Source: Variovorax guangxiensis (GTDB taxonomy: Bacteria > Pseudomonadota > Gammaproteobacteria > Burkholderiales > Burkholderiaceae_C). Taken from it: DNA of 64,000 bases. The stretch is from NCBI RefSeq assembly GCF_003952165.1, contig NZ_RXFT01000016.1, positions 1 through 64,000 on the forward strand. Direction: 5' to 3'. Under the pieces are notes generated by a model. The model saw nothing but the letters and a program-made list of their open reading frames with translations. It was not told the origin of the DNA and did not search any database. This document shows, piece after piece, positions 57,938 to 64,000 of the stretch. The first letter of the stretch is position 1, and every line of letters begins with the position of its first letter. Made by a program: the position numbers and the translations under genes.

Positions 57938-59107
57938 TTACTTCCGATCCTGGATCGGCGCGAACTTCAGGTCTTCCGGCCCGGTGTAGTTGGCGCTGGG
58001 CCGGATGATCTTGTTGTCGACGCGCTGCTCGATGATGTGCGCCGCCCAGCCCGAGGTGCGCGCGATGACGAAGAGCGGCGTGAACATGGCCGTGGGCACG
58101 CCCATCATGTGATAGCTCACGGCGCTGAACCAGTCGAGGTTGGGAAACATCTTCTTGACTTCCCACATCACGCCTTCGAGCCGCTCGGCGATGTCGAACA
58201 TCTTGGTCGAGCCCGCCTCCTGCGACAGCGACCTCGCCACGCCCTTGATGACCACGTTGCGCGGATCGCTCACCGTGTAGACCGGGTGGCCGAAGCCGAT
58301 CACCACCTCCTTGGCCTCCACCCGGCGGCGGATGTCGGCCTCGGCTTCGCCGGGCGAGTCGTAGCGCTTCTGGATCTCGAAGGCCACCTCGTTGGCGCCG
58401 CCGTGCTTGGGCCCGCGCAGCGCGCCGATGGCGCCGGTGATGGCCGAGTACATGTCGGAGCCGGTGCCCGCCACCACGCGCGCGGTGAAGGTCGATGCGT
58501 TGAACTCGTGCTCGGCGTAGAGATTGAGCGAGGTGTGCATCGCGCGCACCCAGGCCTCGGAGGGCTTGCGGCCATGCAGCAGGTGGAGGAAGTGGCCACC
58601 GATGGAGTCGTCGCCGGTCTCCACGTCGATGCGCTTGCCCTGCGTGGACCAGTGGTACCAGTACAGCAGCATCGAGCCCAGCGAAGCCATCAGCCGGTCG
58701 GCGATGTCGCGCGCGCCCGGCAGGTTGTGGTCTTCCTTCTCTGGAAGCATGCAGCCCAGCGACGACACGCCGGTACGCATCACGTCCATCGGATGCGCGC
58801 CGGCGGGCAGTTGCTCCAGCGCCTCCTTCAGGCTCGCGGGCAGGCCGCGCATCGACCTGAGCTTCGCCTTGTAGGCGCGCAGCTCCGCCGCCGTGGGCAG
58901 CTTGCCGTGCACCAGCAGGTGCGCGATCTCCTCGAACTCGCAGACCTCGGCGATGTCGAGGATGTCGTAGCCGCGGTAGTGCAGGTCGTTGCCGGTGCGC
59001 CCGACGGTGCACAGCGCGGTGTTGCCGGCCGTCACGCCGGACAGGGCCACGGACTTCTTCGGCTTGAAGCCGGTGGGGGCTTCGGCAGGGGAGGCGATGT
59101 CGTTCAT
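57938..59107 (-). CDS. prpC: 2-Methylcitrate synthase PrpC
   Basis: A 389-residue citrate-synthase-family enzyme of the methylcitrate type, with catalytic His regions GALRGPKHGGANE and VIGFGHPVYTVSDPRN and the acid in the C-terminal segment. It condenses propionyl-CoA with oxaloacetate. Start overlaps the stop of the thioesterase gene (ATGA), so the two are translationally linked. Confidence 0.95.
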   Translation of the reverse strand: MNDIASPAEAPTGFKPKKSVALSGVTAGNTALCTVGRTGNDLHYRGYDILDIAEVCEFEEIAHLLVHGKLPTAAELRAYKAKLRSMRGLPASLKEALEQLPAGAHPMDVMRTGVSSLGCMLPEKEDHNLPGARDIADRLMASLGSMLLYWYHWSTQGKRIDVETGDDSIGGHFLHLLHGRKPSEAWVRAMHTSLNLYAEHEFNASTFTARVVAGTGSDMYSAITGAIGALRGPKHGGANEVAFEIQKRYDSPGEAEADIRRRVEAKEVVIGFGHPVYTVSDPRNVVIKGVARSLSQEAGSTKMFDIAERLEGVMWEVKKMFPNLDWFSAVSYHMMGVPTAMFTPLFVIARTSGWAAHIIEQRVDNKIIRPSANYTGPEDLKFAPIQDRK

Positions 59108-59505
59108 GCTGCTTCCTTTTCTGGATTCGGTTGTGCGTTGGGGATGCGCCTGGGCCGCCCGCTCTTGTCCACGGCGACCATCTCGAAGAAGGAGTGCAGC
59201 GCCTCGCGCGGCGCCTGCCCCAGTTGCTCGAAGCTGCCGGTGACGCTGACGGTGAGCGAGCTGCGGCCCTGCCGGCTGACCCAGGCGCGCAGCCGAAGCA
59301 CGCTGCCGACCGGCACGGGCGCGAGGAACTGCGCGTCGCCGCAGCCGGCCATGACCACGTCGGCCTGCGCGAAGTCGCGCGCCGCCAGGAAGGCCGCCTT
59401 GGACATCAGCATCAGGGCGTTGCCGCCGAACAGCGTGCCGTAGTGGTTCGCATGCTCCGGGAACACGATTTCCGTGAGCTCGAGCGCGGTGTTCCGGTTT
59501 GTCAT
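59104..59505 (-). CDS. Acyl-CoA thioesterase, hotdog fold (YciA-like)
   Basis: A 133-residue hotdog thioesterase (TEIVFPEHANHYGTLFGGNAL holds the catalytic acid region; VPVGSVLRLRAWVSRQGRSS). First gene of the prp operon, overlapping prpC by four bases. It could release short acyl groups from CoA, for example to prevent propionyl-CoA overload; this role is inference. Its leader carries TTCGCAA operator-like repeats. Confidence 0.88.
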   Translation of the reverse strand: MTNRNTALELTEIVFPEHANHYGTLFGGNALMLMSKAAFLAARDFAQADVVMAGCGDAQFLAPVPVGSVLRLRAWVSRQGRSSLTVSVTGSFEQLGQAPREALHSFFEMVAVDKSGRPRRIPNAQPNPEKEAA

Positions 59506-59507
59506 GA

Positions 59508-59598
59508 TTCGCAATTTACGCAAATGCGTACCCATAATGAAGGACTGAATTTGCCAATCATTGCGAATAGAAAACGCCTGATTTGCAAATATTGCGAA
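59508..59598. promoter_or_regulatory. Operator-like repeats in the prp divergent promoter
   Basis: One TTCGCAA (59508-59514) and two TTGCGAA copies (59561-59567, 59592-59598) plus the palindrome TTTGCAAA (59582-59589) lie between the thioesterase and regulator genes. The AT-rich layout resembles sites described for RamB/ScfR-type regulators, which use AAAGTTTGCAAA-like sequences. Binding by the adjacent regulator is inferred. Confidence 0.65.
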
Positions 59599-59626
59599 CA
59601 CTAAAGATGCAGCAAGGAGCCGCACG

Positions 59627-61051
59627 ATGAGCAAGACCTTCATGGGCGTGCGCCTGCGCAAGCTGCGCGCCGAGCGCGGCATGACGCAGGTGGCGCTGGC
59701 GCAGGCGCTGGGCCTGTCGCCCAGCTACCTGAACCAGCTTGAGCAGAACCAGCGGCCGCTCACCGTGGCCGTGCTGCTCAGGATCAGCCGCACGCTCGGC
59801 GTCGACGTGCAGCAGTTCTCGGAAGACGAGGAAGCCCGCCTCGTCTCTGGCATGCGCGACGCTCTGGCCGACAACCCCGGCGGTGAAGCCGTCGCCCTGC
59901 CCGAGCTGCGCGAGGTGGCCTCGCAGATGCCGGCCGTTGCGCGCGCGCTGCTCGCGCTGCACCGCCGCCACCAGGAAGCGATGGAGCGGCTGGAGATCAT
60001 GGCCGCCGAGCTGGGCGACGGACGCGGCGAACTCACGAACGCGCGGCCCATGCCCTTCGAGGCGGTGCGCGACTTCTTCTTCGCCCACCAGAACCATTTC
60101 GAGGAGCTGGACCTGCAGGCGGAAAAGCTCGCCGACGAAGCGCACGCCCGCGGTGGTCCGCTGTCGGAATGGCTGCAGCAGCGCCTTTCGAAGCAGCACG
60201 GCGTGCACGTGGTGCCCACCGATGACGACGCCATCGACAGCCAGCGCCGCTACGACCCCGCCAGCCGCGTGCTGCACCTGTCGGCCGGCCTGGAGCCCGG
60301 CCAGCAGGCCTTCCAGCTTGCGACCCAGCTGGCGCTGCTGGAGCAGGCGCGGCTGATCGAGTTGCTGCTGCAGGGCGCCGACTTCAACGACGACGCGCCC
60401 ACGCATGCGCTGGCCCGCATCGGCCTGGCGAACTATTTCGCCAGCGCCATGCTGCTGCCCTACGGCCTGTTCCTGAAGACGGCGGAAGCCCTGCGCTACG
60501 ACATCGACCTGCTGGCGCGCCGCTTCGGCGTGGGCTTCGAAACCGTCTGCCACCGCCTGAGCTCGATGCAGCGGCCCGGCGCGCCCGGCGTGCCCTTCTT
60601 CTTCATCCGCGTGGACCGCGCGGGCAACATCTCGAAGCGGCAGTCGGCCACGCACTTCCACTTCTCGAAGACCGGCGGCACCTGCCCGCTGTGGAACGTG
60701 TACGAAGCCTTCGCGCAGCCCGGGCGGGTGCTGCGGCAACTCGCGCGCATGCCCGACGGGCGCACCTACCTGTGGGTGGCGCGCACCGTGTCGCACGGGC
60801 AGCGCGGCTTCGGCTCACCGAGCAAGACCTTCGCGATCGGCCTGGGCTGCGACATCCGGCATGCGCCGAGGCTGGTCTATTCCAAGGGTCTCGACCTCGC
60901 GGACCAGGAAGCGCCCACGCCCATCGGCATGGGCTGCAAGGTGTGCGAGCGCACGGCCTGCCCGCAGCGGGCATTCCCGTTCATCGGGCGGGCGCTGGAC
61001 GTGAACGAGAACGAAAGCCGGTTCACGCCCTACGCGGTAGCGGATTCCTAG
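59627..61051 (+). CDS. ScfR/RamB/MccR-type short-chain fatty acyl transcription regulator
   Basis: A 474-residue regulator: XRE helix-turn-helix (LRKLRAERGMTQVALAQALG), an ImmA/IrrE-like middle without an HExxH zinc site, and the C-terminal short-chain fatty acyl regulator domain with conserved Cys (GMGCKVCERTACPQR). Such proteins control prpBC-type genes in response to propionyl- or methylcitrate-derived signals. Divergent from the thioesterase-prpC operon. Confidence 0.92.
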   Translation: MSKTFMGVRLRKLRAERGMTQVALAQALGLSPSYLNQLEQNQRPLTVAVLLRISRTLGVDVQQFSEDEEARLVSGMRDALADNPGGEAVALPELREVASQMPAVARALLALHRRHQEAMERLEIMAAELGDGRGELTNARPMPFEAVRDFFFAHQNHFEELDLQAEKLADEAHARGGPLSEWLQQRLSKQHGVHVVPTDDDAIDSQRRYDPASRVLHLSAGLEPGQQAFQLATQLALLEQARLIELLLQGADFNDDAPTHALARIGLANYFASAMLLPYGLFLKTAEALRYDIDLLARRFGVGFETVCHRLSSMQRPGAPGVPFFFIRVDRAGNISKRQSATHFHFSKTGGTCPLWNVYEAFAQPGRVLRQLARMPDGRTYLWVARTVSHGQRGFGSPSKTFAIGLGCDIRHAPRLVYSKGLDLADQEAPTPIGMGCKVCERTACPQRAFPFIGRALDVNENESRFTPYAVADS

Positions 61052-61074
61052 ACGGCCGACATGGCGGCCGGGGC

Positions 61075-62625
61075 CTAGACTGCCGATACGGCGGCTGATG
61101 CCGCAGCGCGGCCGTCGCCGTAGACCGGCGGCGCCTTGACGATCGAAGTCAGCGCCGGCTCGGCCGCGCGCAAAGCGGTGAGATCGGGACGCGGCCTGCG
61201 CAGCTGCGCGCTGGACGAGAACGCCGCCTCCATCGCATGGGCTGCGCCCAGAACCTGGTGGTCGGCCCTGAAGCCGCCCACCACCTGCAGCCCGAAGGGC
61301 ATGCCCGCATGGTCGAGGCCGCAGGGCAGCGTGATCGCGGGGTGCGTGGTCAGCGTGACCACGTAGGTCAGCGCCAGCCAGCGGTAGTAGTTGGCCTGCG
61401 GCTCGCCGTTGATGGCGGCGGCGTACAGCTGCGTCCACGGGAAGGGCGAGACCGGCGTGGTCGGCGACAGCACGAGGTCGTAGTCGGCGAAGGTGGCCTG
61501 GAAGCGCTTCAGCAGCCGGGTCTGCTCGGCCTGCGCCCAGGCACTGTCGAGCAGGCTCATCTTCGCGCCCATCTCGTAGTTGGCGCGCGGGTTGGGGCCG
61601 AGGCTGTCGGGGTCGCGCTCGTAGGCCGCCTGCATGCCGGCCACGAAGGCCTCGGCGCGCAGCACGTCGAAGCAGCGGTGCGCCTCGCCCATGTCGAACT
61701 CGACCTTGTCGCAGCGGCCGAACAGGTGCCGCATGGCTTCGATCTTGCGGCGGAAGGTGGCGCGGATGCCGTCGTCCACGGCGCAAGTGCCGAAGTCTTC
61801 GGTCCATGCCACGCGCAGCCGGCCCAGGTCGACCGGCGGCGGCGTGAGGAACGACATCGGGTCCAGCGGATAGCTCAGCGGATCGCCCGCGCACATGCCG
61901 GCCGATGCCGCCAGCTGCAGGCAGGCTTCTTCCACGGTGCGGCCCATGGGGCCGACGACAGAGATCGGCGTCCAGCCCAGCGGCTTGCGCACGCTGGGCA
62001 CCACGCCGGGCGATGGCCTGAAGCCAACCACGCCGCACTTGGCAGCCGGAATGCGCAGCGAGCCCCCGGTGTCGGAGCCGGTGCACACCGGCAGCATGTC
62101 GCAGGCCAGCGCGGCCGCCGAGCCGCCCGAGGAGCCGCCCGCATTGAGGTTCGGGTTGAACGGGTTGCCCGTGGCGCCCCACACGTCGTTGCGCGAGTTG
62201 GCGCCCGCGCCCATCTCGGGCACGTTGGTCTTGCCCGCGACGACGGCGCCCGCGCGGCGCAGTCGCGCCACCAGCTCGATGTCTTCCGTCGGCACGTGGT
62301 CGCGGTAGATCGGCGAGCCCCAGGTGGTGAGCAGGCCCTCGGTAGGCTCCAGGTCCTTCACGCCCATCGGCAGGCCGTGCAGCAGGCCCAGCGCGTCGCC
62401 GCGCATGACGGCGCCTTCGGCCGCCTTCGCTTCAGCACGCGCGCGGTCGAAGCAGGTGGCGGTGACTGCGTTGACGAAGGGGTTCAGGCGCTCGATGCGC
62501 GCGATGCATGCCTCCAGCAGCTCGACGGGCGAGACCTGCTTGCTGCCGATGAGGCGGCGCAGTTCGACAGCGGATTTTTCGACGAGTTCGCTGGCGGAAT
62601 CGTGGGTTGTCTTGGCAGAGGTCAT
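61075..62625 (-). CDS. Amidase-signature hydrolase
   Basis: A 516-residue amidase-signature enzyme with the Ser-cisSer-Lys triad elements: MGVKDLEPT (Lys), GGSSGGSAAALA (Ser) and GSDTGGSLRIPAA (Ser). It hydrolyses amides; the substrate is not indicated. Divergent regulators are absent; the next gene upstream is a Bug receptor in the same direction. Confidence 0.93.
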   Translation of the reverse strand: MTSAKTTHDSASELVEKSAVELRRLIGSKQVSPVELLEACIARIERLNPFVNAVTATCFDRARAEAKAAEGAVMRGDALGLLHGLPMGVKDLEPTEGLLTTWGSPIYRDHVPTEDIELVARLRRAGAVVAGKTNVPEMGAGANSRNDVWGATGNPFNPNLNAGGSSGGSAAALACDMLPVCTGSDTGGSLRIPAAKCGVVGFRPSPGVVPSVRKPLGWTPISVVGPMGRTVEEACLQLAASAGMCAGDPLSYPLDPMSFLTPPPVDLGRLRVAWTEDFGTCAVDDGIRATFRRKIEAMRHLFGRCDKVEFDMGEAHRCFDVLRAEAFVAGMQAAYERDPDSLGPNPRANYEMGAKMSLLDSAWAQAEQTRLLKRFQATFADYDLVLSPTTPVSPFPWTQLYAAAINGEPQANYYRWLALTYVVTLTTHPAITLPCGLDHAGMPFGLQVVGGFRADHQVLGAAHAMEAAFSSSAQLRRPRPDLTALRAAEPALTSIVKAPPVYGDGRAAASAAVSAV

Positions 62626-62663
62626 CGATGTCTCTTGTTCTGGGCATGGCGCTGCGAATTCGC

Positions 62664-62756
62664 GGGACACCACGGAACCGGCTTCGCCGGGCCGTGGGTG
62701 TCGCCCCCGGCGAGGGGGTTGGCGCAGCGACACGAAGTGCGCGAAGCCCGGGGGAG
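62664..62756. repeat. Dispersed intergenic repeat, copy 2
   Basis: Reverse-orientation copy of 45356-45449. It starts GGGACACCACGGAACCGGCT and lies between the amidase and Bug genes, both on the minus strand. Confidence 0.85.
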
Positions 62757-62763
62757 AGCCAAT

Positions 62764-63756
62764 TCAATCGGCGGTGATGTTGGCTCGCGCGGCAACGGCT
62801 CGCATGATCGGCAGTTCGCGGTTGATCAGCTCGACGCTTGCCGCCGCGCTGCTGTAGCTCGGCTCCAGCCCCGCGGCCAGCAGCTTGCTCCTGGTTTCCG
62901 GATCGGCGATGGTCGCGGCCAGCGCCTTCTCCAGCTTCGCCTTCACGTCGGCGGGCACCCCTTTGGGGGCCGCGAGCATGAGCCAGGAATCCATCTCGAC
63001 ATCGGGATAGCCGCTCTCGGCAAAGGTGGGCACGTCGGGCAGCAGCGCCGAGCGCTTCGCGGTGGTCAGCGCGATCGCCTTGATCTTTCCGTTCTTGAGC
63101 TGCGGAACGGCCGCGCTCACGGTGTCGATGCTGAACGGGATCTGCCCGCCCATCAGGTCGGTCATGGCCGGGGCGCTGCCCTTGTAGGGTATGTGCGTCA
63201 TCTTCAGGCCAGTGGCGTGCAGCACGGTTTCGCCCGCGAACTGCGCGGTGGTGCCGGTGCCGAAGGAGCCGTACGAGTACTTGCCAGGCGCGGCCTTCAC
63301 GTAGTCGACGAACTGCTTGACCGTCTGCACCGGCACTTCGCTGTTGGCCAGAAGGATCAGTGCTACGCGCCCGGCGATGCCGATGGGCTCGAAGCTCTTC
63401 ACCGGGTCGTAGGGCAGGTTGCTGCGGATCGCGGGATTGACGGTGAAGGTGGAGCCCGAACTCAGCAGCAGCGTGTAACCGTCGGGCGTGGACTTCGCCA
63501 CGTAGCTCGCGCCGACCACCGTGCCGGCGCCACCGCGGTTCTCGATCACCACCGGCTGGCCCAGTTCCTTGCCGAGCTTCTGGGCGATCACGCGGCCGTT
63601 GACGTCGGTGGCGCCGCCGGGCGGAAAGGGAATAACCAGCGTGACCGGCCGCGCGGGAAAACCCGTCTCGGCAGCAAGCGAAGCCAGCGGCATGGCGCCA
63701 AATCCAAGGCTGCAGCACAGCAATGCCATGCGCGCCACGAGCGGGAGACGGTTCAT
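62764..63756 (-). CDS. Bug/TctC-family solute receptor
   Basis: A 330-residue receptor: signal peptide (MALLCCSLGFGAMPLASLAA), FPARPVTLVIPFPPGGATDVNGR and VVIENRGGAGTVVGASYVA. ATG with AGGAGT. Third orphan Bug in the window. Divergent from a LysR gene and upstream of the amidase, so an amide or its acid may be the ligand. Confidence 0.92.
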   Translation of the reverse strand: MNRLPLVARMALLCCSLGFGAMPLASLAAETGFPARPVTLVIPFPPGGATDVNGRVIAQKLGKELGQPVVIENRGGAGTVVGASYVAKSTPDGYTLLLSSGSTFTVNPAIRSNLPYDPVKSFEPIGIAGRVALILLANSEVPVQTVKQFVDYVKAAPGKYSYGSFGTGTTAQFAGETVLHATGLKMTHIPYKGSAPAMTDLMGGQIPFSIDTVSAAVPQLKNGKIKAIALTTAKRSALLPDVPTFAESGYPDVEMDSWLMLAAPKGVPADVKAKLEKALAATIADPETRSKLLAAGLEPSYSSAAASVELINRELPIMRAVAARANITAD

Positions 63757-63915
63757 CGGGACTCCTGGAATTTCGACTGGATGACAGGGGTTCGAGGGTG
63801 CGAACGAGTTCATCCTAGGATCGTCATGACGGTGTCACAAGCGCAATGTTTAGAATTCTTCGTTGCCGAATCGGCAATCCACAGACTTCATCCAGATCAC
63901 TTGCAGGAGCAATAC

Positions 63916-64000
63916 ATGGCGCCTCGTGCCTTGCAGGAAACCGCGGTGCGCTACTTTCTCGAGGTCGTGAAGACCGGTTCGGTGAAGGAAGCCGCGGTCA
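63916..64000 (+). CDS. LysR-family regulator, N-terminal fragment at window end
   Basis: Only 28 codons are in the window (MAPRALQETAVRYFLEVVKT, then GSVKEAAV), matching the start of a LysR helix-turn-helix. ATG with GCAGGAGC at about 5 bases. Likely controls the divergent Bug/amidase genes. Confidence 0.75.
   Translation, partial: MAPRALQETAVRYFLEVVKTGSVKEAAV

Noticed and set aside
1..64000. CRISPR arrays, tRNA or rRNA genes, prophage or defence islands
   Set aside because: No regularly spaced repeats, no tRNA- or rRNA-like sequence and no phage or restriction genes were recognised by reading; a dedicated search (tRNAscan, CRISPR finder) was not possible here.

Overview
The window looks like chromosome of a high-GC betaproteobacterium of the family Comamonadaceae, most likely Variovorax or a close relative. 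The evidence is the mix of families: OmpC-type Burkholderiales porins, three orphan Bug/TctC solute receptors, a D-tartrate dehydratase-like enolase, the AcnD/PrpF type of methylcitrate cluster, and GC near two thirds almost everywhere. No rRNA, tRNA, CRISPR array, transposase or phage gene was seen. This assignment is inference from gene content.

The unusual part is envelope biology, in two blocks (about 0.06-9.8 kb and 28-45.3 kb). Each holds one copy of a virtually identical porin gene (1056-2216 and 38989-40149; 2 differences in 1177 bp), a NERD-domain nuclease-like gene, an OmpR-type response regulator without its own kinase, and one large outer-membrane biogenesis gene standing outside its usual operon: a BamA-like gene (3174-5576) in block 1 and an LptD-like gene (42957-45347) in block 2. 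Block 2 also has a TolC/NodT-like protein without visible barrel segments, an orphan PilQ secretin and a pilE-fimT-pilV-pilW-pilX-pilY1 minor-pilin operon. A sensor kinase with a third, similar regulator (7511-9831) lies in block 1. A recurring element, roughly ATTTCTCCCA followed one helical turn later by ATT or ATC, lies just upstream of both porins, both NERD genes, the bamA-like gene, the kinase/dioxygenase divergent promoter, the pilin operon and the TolC-like gene. I propose one regulon: an accessory outer-membrane assembly programme under related OmpR-family regulators.

The 10-27.6 kb stretch is more ordinary: a low-GC lipoprotein, acyl-CoA dehydrogenase, a Nudix protein with a decayed metallo-beta-lactamase domain, a FUSC membrane protein, a YccA-like protein, an IscR-like regulator without cluster ligands, an RND pump pair without outer-membrane channel, an EamA exporter with a divergent AsnC-type regulator, a Tat-signal FAH hydrolase and a TonB siderophore receptor behind a Fur-like box.

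From 45.4 kb to the end the genes are catabolic: a LysR-controlled hydroxy-acid cluster (DHDPS-family aldolase, Bug receptor, SDR, D-tartrate dehydratase), a second Bug receptor and a MarR regulator, FlxA-like and UspA proteins, then a propionate 2-methylcitrate operon (thioesterase, prpC, acnD, prpF, prpB-like) divergent from its ScfR/RamB-type regulator, then an amidase, a third Bug receptor and the start of a LysR gene cut by the window end. A roughly 95-bp intergenic repeat occurs twice, in inverted orientation (45356-45449 and 62664-62756).
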